Numbered from the stretch's first letter, positions 18,804 through 27,203 are shown. The stretch is DNA of 64,000 nt from UBA1479 sp040221095 (GCA_040221095.1 JAVJVP010000015.1:186001-250000); one strand, 5' to 3'. Made by a program: numbers and translations. The notes: a model not told the origin generated them from the letters alone.

Positions 18804-19301
18804 CTAGAGGAAGAAGTTGTAGAGCGGGATGTACAGGGGGTCCATGAACCCCGTGGGCAGGAAATTTCGCAAGGCGATATCGAAGAACATGAAGAGTACC
18901 ACCGGCGTCGGCAGGGCGATGCTCAGGGTGACTTTCCACGGATGCCCGCCCAGAAAACGGATGTAGTAGATCATGAAAACCATGGCCGCGAAGTGCATGC
19001 CGATGATGTCGACAAGCGCGATCATGCCCGTTACGCCGCCGCCGACGAGAAGAAACATCTTCATCCCGTAGGCGTCGAGGAAGGGGTCTTCCGACTTGGA
19101 AGGCGGGCTCGTCCGGCGGAACCAGTTGACGATCACCCAGATGATCGAACCGAGCATGAACGCGGCCAGCCAGAAGGGCCAGAAGCCGCCGCCGGGCCCC
19201 TCGCCGGGGATCCAGCCGATGGGCAGCTCGGCGCTCTTGACCATAAGATATATGGAGAGGCCCGCCATCAGGACAGCAGTGATGATTTCAGCACGACGCA
19301 T
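18804..19301 (-). CDS. tctB: Tripartite tricarboxylate transporter, small permease (TctB type)
   Basis: A 165-residue membrane protein with four predicted transmembrane helices: IITAVLMAGLSIYLMV near the N-terminus, FWPFWLAAFMLGSIIWVIV, MFLLVGGGVTGMIALVDIIG and the C-terminal VTLSIALPTPVVLFMFFDI. TctB proteins are short, poorly conserved four-helix subunits recognised mainly by size and position. Here it lies between tctC and tctA. A loop of charged residues (RRTSPPSKSEDPF) separates helices 2 and 3 on the cytoplasmic side. It is expected to complex with TctA in the inner membrane. Confidence 0.88.
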   Translation of the reverse strand: MRRAEIITAVLMAGLSIYLMVKSAELPIGWIPGEGPGGGFWPFWLAAFMLGSIIWVIVNWFRRTSPPSKSEDPFLDAYGMKMFLLVGGGVTGMIALVDIIGMHFAAMVFMIYYIRFLGGHPWKVTLSIALPTPVVLFMFFDIALRNFLPTGFMDPLYIPLYNFFL

Positions 19302-19348
19302 GACGACGGGACCTCCCCTTATATCGTTTCTTCGGTTCTTAGACGGAC

Positions 19349-20338
19349 TTAGCCTTTAATGGCGCCCATCTTGACGAGCATCTTGCGATGCACTTCGTTT
19401 TCACGCTTCCAGTAGGTGACGAGCGCGTCGCCCTGGAGCAGGTCGCCCTGCAGGCTCTTGGACTTCATGTACTTCTGCCATTCCGGGGTGGCATAAGCCT
19501 TCTTGAAGACGTCCTGATAGAACGCCTGGGCTTCTTTGCTCATGCCCGGCGCACCGACGACGGAACGCTGCATGTAGTAGACGAAGTCCTGGCCCAGTTC
19601 CTTGAAGGTCGGCGTGTCCTTGAACAGCGGCAGACGTTCGTCGGTGAACGACGCCAGCGGCACAACCGTACCGGCTTCGAAGAAGCCGAGGGCTTCCGAC
19701 GGGTTGTTGACCGTGGAATTGGCGTGCTTGCCGGCCAGCTGCTTGGCAACCTTGCCGCCGCCCTTGTAGGGGACGTACTTCATGTTCAGGCCATAGGCCG
19801 CGTTCAGGAAGTCGGCGAGCAGGTTATCTTCCGAAGCCTTACCGGTACCGGCCATGATCCACTCGTTGCCGGCGGCCTTGGCGGCCTTCACATACTCGTC
19901 GACGGTCTTGATGCCAGAGTCCTTGTGAACCCACAGCACGAAGGTGTCTTCGGCCATACGCGCAACCGGCGCGAAGGTGAGCGGATCGACTTCCAGCTTC
20001 GGCTGGCGAAGCGGCGTGGTGTAGAAGCTGTTCAGGGTGACCATGATGGCATGGTCGGGGTCCTTGTGGTTCTTCATGTACACAAGGGCTTCGGCACCGG
20101 AACCGCCGGGCTTGTTGATCGGCGTAACGGGCTTCGGCGACAGCTTATGCTTTTCGATGATCGACTGCATCAGACGCGCCAGCTTGTCGGCGCCCCCGCC
20201 TTTACCGGCCATCACCACGAATTGGATCGGCTTCACCGGCTCCCAAGCCAGAGCGGTTTTGCCCGCAATGGCCGTGAACCCGGAAACCAGGCCGACGGTG
20301 ATGCCGACGCCCAGCAGTTTCTTGACAATAGTCTTCAT
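19349..20338 (-). CDS. tctC: Tripartite tricarboxylate transporter substrate-binding protein (TctC family)
   Basis: A 329-residue periplasmic receptor. The signal peptide is evident (VKKLLGVGITVGLVSGFTAIAGKTALA). The mature protein starts with the family pattern WEPVKPIQFVVMAGKGGGADKLARLM and contains KPGGSGAEALVYMKNHKDPD. The usual Pro-Gly-Gly-Gly ligand loop appears as AGKGGGADK. It delivers a carboxylate to TctAB. It is the first gene of the tct operon and has a long leader region upstream (20339-20740) with a perfect TGGTATACCA palindrome. Confidence 0.92.
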   Translation of the reverse strand: MKTIVKKLLGVGITVGLVSGFTAIAGKTALAWEPVKPIQFVVMAGKGGGADKLARLMQSIIEKHKLSPKPVTPINKPGGSGAEALVYMKNHKDPDHAIMVTLNSFYTTPLRQPKLEVDPLTFAPVARMAEDTFVLWVHKDSGIKTVDEYVKAAKAAGNEWIMAGTGKASEDNLLADFLNAAYGLNMKYVPYKGGGKVAKQLAGKHANSTVNNPSEALGFFEAGTVVPLASFTDERLPLFKDTPTFKELGQDFVYYMQRSVVGAPGMSKEAQAFYQDVFKKAYATPEWQKYMKSKSLQGDLLQGDALVTYWKRENEVHRKMLVKMGAIKG

Positions 20339-20740
20339 GGGTGTCCTCCCAGTTGTTGATAGCGCCTCAGCGCGTTCGGCTACAGTATAAGCCGAAGACG
20401 AACGGCGGTTAAATGTCTTCCCCTCGCGCCTGTATTGTTTTTATCCGGCGATCGGATCGGACGGTCCTGTCAATTCACTTGGTCAGTGTCTTCCCAAACA
20501 TTGCGATACACCTTGCGCTGACTCTTTTGAGCTCTTTGGCATTTGGTATACCACAGCGAAAATAAGATCATTCCCTCAGAAAAAGATCAATGGTTTTTTT
20601 TGAGACCCGTTCGAAAATTCGCGCTTGAAACACCCTGTGACGAGCCATCCAGCCCCCCTTAAATGGGCCTGTTGAAAACGTCTAATTAGTTGATAATAAA
20701 TTAGATTTATACAGCGCGCCAGTCCTTCGCGCGCGCGCCG
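20339..20740. other. 402-bp AT-rich intergenic region upstream of tctC
   Basis: No convincing gene is present. The stretch is visibly more AT-rich than its surroundings, especially 20560-20715, and includes a run of eight T at about 20593-20600. It holds the TGGTATACCA palindrome and must contain the tctC promoter. It also receives any transcript leaving the phn operon, whose last gene ends at 20741. Confidence 0.6.
20544..20553. promoter_or_regulatory. Perfect TGGTATACCA palindrome upstream of tctC
   Basis: A ten-base perfect palindrome lies about 206 bp upstream of the tctC start, in otherwise AT-rich DNA. It matches the operator type expected for FCD-subfamily GntR regulators and resembles the sites at 17046-17062 and 9313-9322. 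Confidence 0.5.
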
Positions 20741-21460
20741 TCAACGCCCTGTGAAAAGATATCGGCGAACCGTTTCGAACGGAGCACCCGGGGCCGGTTC
20801 GCGGAACAGGGCAATGCCGCCCACGGCGAGCGGCGACGTCAGGGCGTCCGCGAACAGTCCCTTCAGCACGGGCCGGAACCGAGCCGCCGCGTCGTCCGAA
20901 AGATGGTCCGTCAGGGTCATGTGAAAGCGGAATTCCTCCAGGACGAAGGGGTAGCCCCAGGCTTCCAGCAGGACCTCCTGGCGGGGCGAAAGCCCTTTCG
21001 CCCGCCGCCGAGCCAGGGTTTCCGCGTCCGGGGGGCGGCGGAACGGCTCGAACGCCCGCAGGCAGTCGCCGGCAAGAGCATCAAGCCCCCCCGCGGGCCC
21101 GCGGGGGCAAAGGGCGAGGAAACCGCCGAGACGGGCCACCGACAACACCGGCCCCTGTGAGGCTTTGCGTCCGGCTGCGAAACGCGCCAGCGCCATGTCC
21201 AGATCTGCGACATCGCATCCCTCGGCCAAAAGAAATGGCGGCTTCAAGGTCGCGTGGAAGCCATAGCGCCGGGGCTCGGCCGTCGCCGCCGCCCAATCCT
21301 CCCGGGAAATGCCCGCCTCAGCCGCTTCCGGTGGCGGCACGGGTGCCGTCTCCTGGGCCCTGTCCGGATTCCGGCCGAGCCAGCGGCAGCCAGTTTGCCA
21401 AAGCGCGGAATCCCGGTCGGGCACGAAATAGACGGCATAGCGTTCCGGTGATCGGGTCAC
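20741..21460 (-). CDS. DUF1045 protein of the phosphonate operon, 2H-phosphoesterase-like
   Basis: A protein of about 239 residues found at the end of many alphaproteobacterial C-P lyase operons. It has two H-x-T motifs, FHATLKPPF (about residue 70) and FHMTLTDHL (about 185), the hallmark of the 2H phosphoesterase fold. It begins YAVYFVPDRDSALWQ. I prefer GTG 21460 because GGAGG lies four bases upstream; GTG 21481, directly after the phnL stop, is the longer option. No phnP or phnN is visible in the locus, and a 2H enzyme could open the ribose 1,2-cyclic phosphate made by PhnJ. That role is inference; the family assignment is firm. Confidence 0.8.
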   Translation of the reverse strand: MTRSPERYAVYFVPDRDSALWQTGCRWLGRNPDRAQETAPVPPPEAAEAGISREDWAAATAEPRRYGFHATLKPPFLLAEGCDVADLDMALARFAAGRKASQGPVLSVARLGGFLALCPRGPAGGLDALAGDCLRAFEPFRRPPDAETLARRRAKGLSPRQEVLLEAWGYPFVLEEFRFHMTLTDHLSDDAAARFRPVLKGLFADALTSPLAVGGIALFREPAPGAPFETVRRYLFTGR

Positions 21461-21481
21461 GCGGCCTCCGGCTCCCGGCAC

Positions 21482-22204
21482 CTAGGCCGCCGCCCCGGCG
21501 GGGGCCAAGTCGAGAACACGGGTCGCCACGGCGTCCCGCATTTGCGCGTCGTGGAAGATGCCGACCACCGCCGCTCCCCGCGCCGCCGCTTGGCCGATCA
21601 CGTCGATCACCACGTCGCGGTTGGCCTTGTCGAGAGACGCCGTCGGCTCATCGACCAGCAGGATCGGATAGTCGACGATGAAGCCGCGGGCCAGGTTGAC
21701 GCGCTGCTGCTCGCCGCCGGAAAAGGTCGCGGGGGCCAAGTGCCACAGGCGTTCGGGAATGTTGAAGCGGGCCAGCATCTCGCCCGCCGCCTGCTCCGCC
21801 GCCGCCGCGTCCACGCCCTGGGCGCGCAGGGGTTCCGCCACCACCTGCAGGGCCGGCACGCGGGGAATGACCTGCAGAAACTGGCTGACGTAGCCCATGA
21901 TGCGGCGGCGCAGATCGAGAATTTCATGGGGTTGGGCGCGGGCGACGTCGGTGATGCGCCTGTCATGGCGGATCAGGATGCGGCCCTGGGGGCACAGATA
22001 ATTGCCGTAGATCAGGCGGATCAGCGAACTTTTGCCCGTGCCCGACGGCCCGTGCAGGGCCAGGCATTCGCCGGCGAAGACCTCCAGGTCGATGTCCCGG
22101 AACACGGGCAGTTCGACCCCGCCCTGGTTATGCAGGACGAAGGATTTGGACAGGCCCTCGATGCGGATCACCGGTTCGCGGGTGTCTTTCATCGCCATGC
22201 TCAT
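21482..22204 (-). CDS. phnL: C-P lyase subunit PhnL (ABC-type ATPase)
   Basis: A 240-residue ABC-ATPase-like protein of the C-P lyase operon. Walker A is HGPSGTGKSSL, the signature is FSGGEQQRVNLARGF and Walker B is ILLVDEPTAS. It carries the PhnL-like N-terminus IEGLSKSFVLHNQGGVELPV. PhnL is needed for phosphonate breakdown and associates with the PhnGHIJ core rather than with a membrane transporter. The start ATG 22204 overlaps the phnK stop by four bases (ATGA), indicating translational coupling. A longer frame running to 22579 is an artefact of high GC. The stop lies immediately before the DUF1045 gene. Confidence 0.93.
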   Translation of the reverse strand: MSMAMKDTREPVIRIEGLSKSFVLHNQGGVELPVFRDIDLEVFAGECLALHGPSGTGKSSLIRLIYGNYLCPQGRILIRHDRRITDVARAQPHEILDLRRRIMGYVSQFLQVIPRVPALQVVAEPLRAQGVDAAAAEQAAGEMLARFNIPERLWHLAPATFSGGEQQRVNLARGFIVDYPILLVDEPTASLDKANRDVVIDVIGQAAARGAAVVGIFHDAQMRDAVATRVLDLAPAGAAA

Positions 22205-22995
22205 GTCTGCAGCACCGAGGATACGAGAAGCTGGGTATAGGCGTGCTGTGGGTCGTCGAGGACCTGGTCGGTCAGACCCTGTTCCACCACCTCGCCCCGG
22301 CGCATGACCATCAGGCGGTGCGACAACAGACGCGCCACGGCCAGGTCGTGGGTGACGATCACGGCGGACAGGCCCAGGTCGTTGGTCAGGCCGCGCAGCA
22401 GGTCGAGCAGGCGCGCCTGCACCGAGACGTCGAGCCCGCCCGTGGGTTCGTCCATGAACACCAGGCGCGGCCCCGACACCAGGTTGCGCGCGATCTGCAC
22501 GCGCTGCTGCATGCCGCCGGAAAACCGTGACGGCAGGTCGTCGATGCGTTCCAGATCCATTTCCACCCGGCCGAGCCAATCCGTGACCTGGCTGCGGATG
22601 GCGCCGTAATGGCGGGCCCCCACGGCCATCAGACGCTCGCCCACATTGGCCCCGGCGCTGACCCCCATGCGCAGTCCGTCGCGCGGGTTCTGGTGCACGA
22701 AGCCCCAGTCCGTGCGCATCAGCATGCGGCGTTCGGCCTCGCTCAGGTCATAGACATCCGCCGTCACGCCCGTGCGCAGGCGATAGGTCAGGCTGCCCGA
22801 CGACGGCATGATCTGCGCCGACAGGCAATTCAACAGCGTCGTCTTGCCGGACCCGCTTTCGCCGACCACGCCCAGAACCTCGCCCGGCCACAGATCGAAG
22901 GCGATGTCGCGGCAGCCGATGCGCGCACCATAGGAATGGGTGATCCCGCGGGCACTCAAAAGCGGGGCGTCCTGAAGGGCGACGCCGTCCATCAT
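22201..22995 (-). CDS. phnK: C-P lyase subunit PhnK (ABC-type ATPase)
   Basis: A 264-residue ABC-ATPase homologue that binds the PhnGHIJ core complex. Walker A is GESGSGKTTLLNCLS, the signature is FSGGMQQRVQIARNL and Walker B is RLVFMDEPTGGLDVS. The insert DWGFVHQNPRDGLRM is typical of PhnK. It resembles dipeptide-transporter ATPases, but its context is decisive. The start is ATG 22995, which overlaps the phnJ stop by four bases (ATGA); the open frame extends further upstream within phnJ without support. It is followed by phnL with the same four-base overlap. Confidence 0.93.
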   Translation of the reverse strand: MMDGVALQDAPLLSARGITHSYGARIGCRDIAFDLWPGEVLGVVGESGSGKTTLLNCLSAQIMPSSGSLTYRLRTGVTADVYDLSEAERRMLMRTDWGFVHQNPRDGLRMGVSAGANVGERLMAVGARHYGAIRSQVTDWLGRVEMDLERIDDLPSRFSGGMQQRVQIARNLVSGPRLVFMDEPTGGLDVSVQARLLDLLRGLTNDLGLSAVIVTHDLAVARLLSHRLMVMRRGEVVEQGLTDQVLDDPQHAYTQLLVSSVLQT

Positions 22996-23864
22996 TCTTC
23001 GTCTCCCCGGTGGCCGGCGGCGACACGGCGCCCGCAATGATCCGTGTCGGAACACACGAACATGGAGCCGCCGTGGTCGTCGGTGATGACCTCGTCGAGG
23101 AAACTGTCCCCGGCGCCGCAGATGGCGCAGCGGGCGTCCCATTTCTGAACCGCGAAGGGGTGGTCCTCGAAATCCAGGCTTTCAACCCGGGTGAAGGGCG
23201 GGATGGCATAGATGCGTTTTTCCCGCCCGGCGCCGAACAGCTGCAGGGCGGCCATTTCGTGCATCTTGGGATTATCGAACTTGGGGATCGGCGACGGTGC
23301 CGTCAGGTAGCGGCCGTTGACCAGGACCGGATAGTCGTAGGACGTCTCGATATGGCCGTAGGTGGCGATGTCCTCGTACAACTTCACATGCATCACGCCG
23401 TAATCGGCAAGGCCGTGCATCTTGCGGGTTTCGGCTTCCCGCGGCTCAAGCCAGCGCAGGGGTTCCGGGATCGGCACCTGATAGACGATGATCTGATCGT
23501 CCCTGAGCGCCGTTTCGGGTATGCGGTGGCGGGTCTGGATGATCGTCGCATCCGCCGTCGCCTCGGTCGTGGCGACCCCCGCCGTGCGCGCGAAAAAGCG
23601 GCGGATGGACACGGCGTTGGTCGTGTCGTCCGCCCCCTGGTCGATCACCTTGAGCACGTCCGCAAGGCCGATGATCGAGGCCGTGACCTGGATGCCGCCG
23701 GTCCCCCAACCGTAGGGCAGCGGCATTTCCCGCGACCCGAAGGGCACCTGATGGCCCGGTATCGCCACGGCCTTGAGGATCGCCCGGCGGATCATCCGCT
23801 TGGTCTGCTCGTCCAGATAGGCGAAGTTGTAGCCGCCGTCCGTCGCTGTCTGCACCTGGGTCAT
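22992..23864 (-). CDS. phnJ: C-P lyase core, radical SAM enzyme PhnJ
   Basis: A 290-residue catalytic subunit cleaving the C-P bond of ribose 1-phosphonate triphosphate-derived substrate to give 5-phosphoribosyl 1,2-cyclic phosphate and an alkane. The conserved C-terminal cysteines are visible in CAICGAGDSF and FVCSDTDHCGRR. These include the unusual C-x2-C...C arrangement that holds the [4Fe-4S] cluster and the catalytic Cys. The N-terminus FAYLDEQTKRMIRRAILKAV is family-typical, as is PFGSREMPLPYGWGTGGIQ. The start overlaps the phnI stop by four bases. Confidence 0.96.
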   Translation of the reverse strand: MTQVQTATDGGYNFAYLDEQTKRMIRRAILKAVAIPGHQVPFGSREMPLPYGWGTGGIQVTASIIGLADVLKVIDQGADDTTNAVSIRRFFARTAGVATTEATADATIIQTRHRIPETALRDDQIIVYQVPIPEPLRWLEPREAETRKMHGLADYGVMHVKLYEDIATYGHIETSYDYPVLVNGRYLTAPSPIPKFDNPKMHEMAALQLFGAGREKRIYAIPPFTRVESLDFEDHPFAVQKWDARCAICGAGDSFLDEVITDDHGGSMFVCSDTDHCGRRVAAGHRGDEE

Positions 23865-24958
23865 TCGGCGGCCTCGCTGCGCGCCGCCACGGCCTCGCGC
23901 CGCAGCGCCCGGACCAGCACCAACTCGCTCTGGAAATCCACGTAATGGGGCAGCTTCAGGTGCTGTACGAAGCCCTGGGCCTCGACGTTGTCCGAATGAT
24001 AAAGCACGAATTCCTCGTCCTGGGCCGGGGCCTCGATCTCCTCACCCAGTTCGCGGGCGCGCAGGCTCCGATCGACCAGGGCCATGGACATGGCCTTGCG
24101 TTCCGAGCGCCCGAACACCAGGCCGTAGCCCCGCGTGAACTGGGGCGGCTCCGTCGCCGTGCCCGTGAACTGATTGACCATCTGGCACTCCGAGACGGTG
24201 ATGTCGCCGATCTCGATGGCGAAGCCCAGTTCCTCGGGCACGATCTCGACCGCCACCTCGCCCATGCGGATTTCCCCGGCGAAGGGATGATTGCGGCCGT
24301 AACCGCGCTGCGTCGAATAGCCCAGCGCCAAAAGGAAGCCCTCGTCGGCGCGGGCCAGGTTCTGCAGGCGCAGGTCGCGGCCGGCGGGAAAGGCCAGCGG
24401 CTCCCGGGTCAGGTCGGCGACCTTGGCATCCCCGTCCGCGTCGCCCGCATCCGGTTCGATCAGCCCCTGATGGGCCAGAATGTCCGTGACCCGGGGCATG
24501 GGGGCTTCCATCACCGCCGGATCGCCATCGGGCGCCGGCGGCACAGCCCCCTCCGCCGCCAGGGCGAAGTCGAGCAGGCGGTGGGTATAATCGTAGGTCG
24601 GGCCCAGCACCTGCCCCCCCGGCAGGTCCTTATAGGTCGCCGAAATGCGCCGCCGGACCGTCATCGCCGCCGTATCGACGGGCGTGGTCACGGCCAGGCG
24701 CGGCAGGGTCGTGCGGAAGGCGCGCAGCAGGAACACGGCCTCGACCAGGTCGCCCTGGGCCTGCTTGATGGCAAGCGCCGCCAGATCGGGATCGTAGAGC
24801 GAGCCCTCGCCCATCACCCGGTCGACGGCAAGCCCCATCTGCTGCTTGATCTGATCGAGCGTCAGTTCCGGCACGCCCGTATCGCCGCGCCGTTCCTCGG
24901 CCAGCAGCGCATGGGCGTTGTCGATGGCCTTTTCCCCACCCTTGACCGCGACGTACAT
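23861..24958 (-). CDS. phnI: C-P lyase core subunit PhnI
   Basis: A 365-residue nucleosidase-like subunit. With PhnG, H and L it attaches the phosphonate to C1 of the ribose of ATP, releasing adenine. It begins MYVAVKGGEKAIDNAHALLA, the standard PhnI N-terminus. It also contains YTHRLLDFALAAEG and LALGYSTQRGYGRNHPFAGE, with a cluster of His/Asp residues in the second half. Length is normal. It lies four bases after phnH and overlaps phnJ by four bases, so the phnGHIJKL genes form one tightly coupled operon. Confidence 0.96.
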   Translation of the reverse strand: MYVAVKGGEKAIDNAHALLAEERRGDTGVPELTLDQIKQQMGLAVDRVMGEGSLYDPDLAALAIKQAQGDLVEAVFLLRAFRTTLPRLAVTTPVDTAAMTVRRRISATYKDLPGGQVLGPTYDYTHRLLDFALAAEGAVPPAPDGDPAVMEAPMPRVTDILAHQGLIEPDAGDADGDAKVADLTREPLAFPAGRDLRLQNLARADEGFLLALGYSTQRGYGRNHPFAGEIRMGEVAVEIVPEELGFAIEIGDITVSECQMVNQFTGTATEPPQFTRGYGLVFGRSERKAMSMALVDRSLRARELGEEIEAPAQDEEFVLYHSDNVEAQGFVQHLKLPHYVDFQSELVLVRALRREAVAARSEAAE

Positions 24959-24962
24959 CGCG

Positions 24963-25592
24963 TCAGCCCTCCACCCGCGTCGTGCGCGGCAGGGCGGCGA
25001 TGCGCCGCCCGGCGCAGAGAATCAGGTCGATGCCGCAGGGGAAACGGTCCGCGTTGCGGGCAAGGCTATCAATGATGCCGTCCGGCAGGCCCGCGACGCG
25101 AAGCCCTGCGGCGCCGTCGACCCCCGGGCCGGTCAGGCGCCAGGCGCCCGCGTCGCCGGGAGACGCCGCCGTCAAATCCGCGACCTGGACGATCACGGTC
25201 GCCGAACCTTCGGGCGCCTCGTCCGTGCCCTGACGGAACGCATCGAAGGCGGGCAAGGCCGCGCCGTCGGCGATCAGGACGAAATCGGCCTGGGCAGGCC
25301 CCGCCGCGCGGGGGGCCCCCGTGTGGAAGGTAAGGAACGACGACGCCGTGTCCGCATCCCGGCCGCCGCCGTCGATCCACAGCGGCGTTTCGAAATCCAG
25401 AAGGGAGAGGCAGACCGCCGCCGCCGCCGGGGTCAGAGGGGCCGGCGGATTGATGGCGACCGCCGTTTCCCGCACCTCGCCCGGCCGCGACAGAACGCGC
25501 AACACATCGCGGAATACGCCCTGCGCATCATGCACGGGGTCAGGGAGCCCGGCGCTCAGGCCGGCGATTGCCGTGCTTGCCGGGGTGGTCAT
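24963..25592 (-). CDS. phnH: C-P lyase core subunit PhnH
   Basis: A 209-residue subunit of the PhnGHIJ complex, homologous to PLP-enzyme folds but without catalytic residues of its own known from the family. The phrases LPDPVHDAQGVFRDVLRVLSRPG and FLTFHTGAPRAAGPAQADFV match the PhnH N-terminal half. LTGPGVDGAAGLRVAGLP, followed by FPCGIDLILCAGRRIAALPRTT, matches the C-terminal block. It overlaps phnG by four bases and precedes phnI by four. Confidence 0.93.
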   Translation of the reverse strand: MTTPASTAIAGLSAGLPDPVHDAQGVFRDVLRVLSRPGEVRETAVAINPPAPLTPAAAAVCLSLLDFETPLWIDGGGRDADTASSFLTFHTGAPRAAGPAQADFVLIADGAALPAFDAFRQGTDEAPEGSATVIVQVADLTAASPGDAGAWRLTGPGVDGAAGLRVAGLPDGIIDSLARNADRFPCGIDLILCAGRRIAALPRTTRVEG

Positions 25593-26092
25593 TCGGGACC
25601 CGCCGCTTGTTCGCGGACCAGGGTGAAGAATTCGACCTTGGTCGCCGCGGTCTTGGCGGCAACCCGCGCCCGGGCCATGGCGCGCGACGCCCGCACCGGC
25701 GCGATGACGCGCTCCATGATCCGATCCGCCCAGGTTTCCGTCTGCAGCAGGCCGTCGAACAATGCCGCCAGTTCCGCGTGCCGGGCCGAACGGCCGGCGA
25801 CATAACCGTGACCGACGGTGCCGTCGGTCAGGCGCACGGAACAGCGGGTGACCGTCATTTCGCCCAGGTTGAAGGCCTGACCGTCGCCGCCGGCGCGGCC
25901 CCTCACCATCGCCAGCCCCTGTTGCGGTGCGCGCAGCAGGCCATATCCAACCGCCGTCAATTCCGGTTCCAGCGCCCGCCAGGCGGCTTCCAGATCAGCC
26001 TCGGGCGCACGCGCCAGCAGACCCATCCATTCCGCCCGGCCGTCGGGGCCGTTCGCCGGACTGCCGGCCTGGGAATTGGAAGAACGGGGCAT
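25589..26092 (-). CDS. phnG: C-P lyase core subunit PhnG
   Basis: A subunit of about 167 residues and the first gene of the phnGHIJKL operon. It contains RAEWMGLLARAPEADLEAAW near the start, the family core VRGRAGGDGQAFNLGEMTVTR, and RLTDGTVGHGYVAGRSARHAELAALFD. PhnG joins PhnI in the nucleosidase step. I place the start at ATG 26090-26092, with GGAG eleven bases upstream. A GTG at 26128 would add twelve residues. Upstream lie a palindromic candidate PhnF operator (26153-26190) and a Pho-box-like repeat (26239-26256). Confidence 0.93.
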   Translation of the reverse strand: MPRSSNSQAGSPANGPDGRAEWMGLLARAPEADLEAAWRALEPELTAVGYGLLRAPQQGLAMVRGRAGGDGQAFNLGEMTVTRCSVRLTDGTVGHGYVAGRSARHAELAALFDGLLQTETWADRIMERVIAPVRASRAMARARVAAKTAATKVEFFTLVREQAAGPE

Positions 26093-26152
26093 TTGCGTCA
26101 GATCTCCGCCGATTTCATGCGCCGCCACGGCCCCGATCCGGGCCGTGCGGCG

Positions 26153-26190
26153 AAAATAGACAAACCAAATATTTGTCTAGACGTCTATTT
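26153..26190. promoter_or_regulatory. Candidate PhnF operator region between phnG and phnF
   Basis: AAATAGAC (26154-26161) and GTCTATTT (26183-26190) are perfect inverted eight-base arms, and a second palindrome GTCTAGAC (26175-26182) lies inside them. The cluster is just upstream of phnG and within the 236-bp region shared with divergent phnF. HutC/PhnF-type GntR proteins bind such GTCTAGAC-like palindromes. The regulatory role is inferred. Confidence 0.55.
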
Positions 26191-26238
26191 CTTTCCTGAT
26201 AATATGATCCCACGCCCTCCGAAGTAAATCGGCAAGTC

Positions 26239-26256
26239 GTGACGATTGAATGACAT
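26239..26256 (-). promoter_or_regulatory. Pho-box-like direct repeat upstream of phnG
   Basis: On the minus strand it reads ATGTCAT, four bases, then TCGTCAC. These are two seven-base units spaced as in PhoB boxes (CTGTCAT-N4-CTGTCAC), with 6/7 and 5/7 matches. It lies about 150 bp upstream of phnG. Similar repeats precede phnM and phnC, which raises confidence beyond this single match. Confidence 0.5.
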
Positions 26257-26328
26257 CCTTGGCCGAACAGCATCCCGGACATTGGCGGCATACCGACTGA
26301 ACAACCGGCGAAGGAACGAGGCCGAACC

Positions 26329-27066
26329 ATGGACCCCACGAGAGTGAAGCGCGGATCCGGCGTGTCCTTGTGGCGCCAGATCGAGGAACAGATTTCCGAC
26401 GACATCGCCAGCGGCATGATCGCGCCGGGCTCCCGCCTGCCGACGGAACACGATCTGGCCGAACGCTTCAACGTCAACCGCCACACCGTCCGCCGCGCCA
26501 TGAAGGCGCTGGAGCAGGAAGGCCTGATTCGCATCGAACAGGGCCGCGGCACCTTCGTCCATGAACACGTCATCGACTATCCCGTGCGCCGCCGCACCCG
26601 GTTCACGGAAAACATCATGGCCCAGCGCCGCCAACCCGGCGGCTGGGTGGTGCTGAGCGAACGGGTCAAGGCCACTGGCGACGTCGCCGAGGCCCTTGAT
26701 CTGACGGAAGGGGCGATTGTCTCCCTGATCCGCACGATCGGCGAGGCCGACGGCCGTCCGATCAGCGTTGCCGACCATTATTTCTGCGCCGAACGATTTC
26801 CCAGCATGATCGAGGCGTTCGAGGAATCGCGGTCGATCTCGAAAGCGCTGGCCCAGTTCGGCGTTACCGACTTCTTCCGCAAGATCACCCGCGTCACCAC
26901 CCGCATGCCCGACGCCGACGAATCCCAGCTTCTCAGCCAGCCGCCCAACCGGCCCGTGCTGGTCGCCGAAAGCATCAACGTGGATATGGACGGCAAGCCC
27001 ATCGAATACGGCCTGACCCGGTTCGCCGGCGACCGCGTGCAATTGCTGTTCGAACCCTCGACCTGA
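26329..27066 (+). CDS. phnF: GntR/HutC-family regulator of phosphonate genes (PhnF)
   Basis: A 245-residue transcription factor with an N-terminal GntR winged helix (LPTEHDLAERFNVNRHTVRR, the recognition helix) and a C-terminal UTRA ligand domain (about residues 90-240), which ends with YGLTRFAGDRVQLLFEPS. That layout marks the HutC subfamily, of which PhnF is the phosphonate-operon member. It is divergent from phnG, with palindromes in the shared promoter region. It probably represses the phn genes and responds to a phosphonate or degradation intermediate. The next gene downstream on the same strand is phnM. Confidence 0.92.
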   Translation: MDPTRVKRGSGVSLWRQIEEQISDDIASGMIAPGSRLPTEHDLAERFNVNRHTVRRAMKALEQEGLIRIEQGRGTFVHEHVIDYPVRRRTRFTENIMAQRRQPGGWVVLSERVKATGDVAEALDLTEGAIVSLIRTIGEADGRPISVADHYFCAERFPSMIEAFEESRSISKALAQFGVTDFFRKITRVTTRMPDADESQLLSQPPNRPVLVAESINVDMDGKPIEYGLTRFAGDRVQLLFEPST

Positions 27067-27090
27067 CATCCTGCCCGCCCTATGGGCGCG

Positions 27091-27119
27091 CCGTCATCCA
27101 TACGTCATCCCCCGGTCAT
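27091..27119 (+). promoter_or_regulatory. Triple Pho-box-like repeat upstream of phnM
   Basis: Three seven-base units occur at exact 11-bp spacing: CCGTCAT (27091-27097), ACGTCAT (27102-27108) and CGGTCAT (27113-27119), each separated by four bases. Tandem 11-bp repeats of CTGTCAT type are how PhoB sites are arranged. It lies 85 bp upstream of the preferred phnM start and 24 bp after phnF. Confidence 0.6.
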
Positions 27120-27203
27120 ATTCAGGACATGCCCGACCTCTAAGAGGCTTGGAACGATACCGGCGGGCCGCCGCATGGCCGCCGTAGAACAGAGGTGCGC
27201 GGG

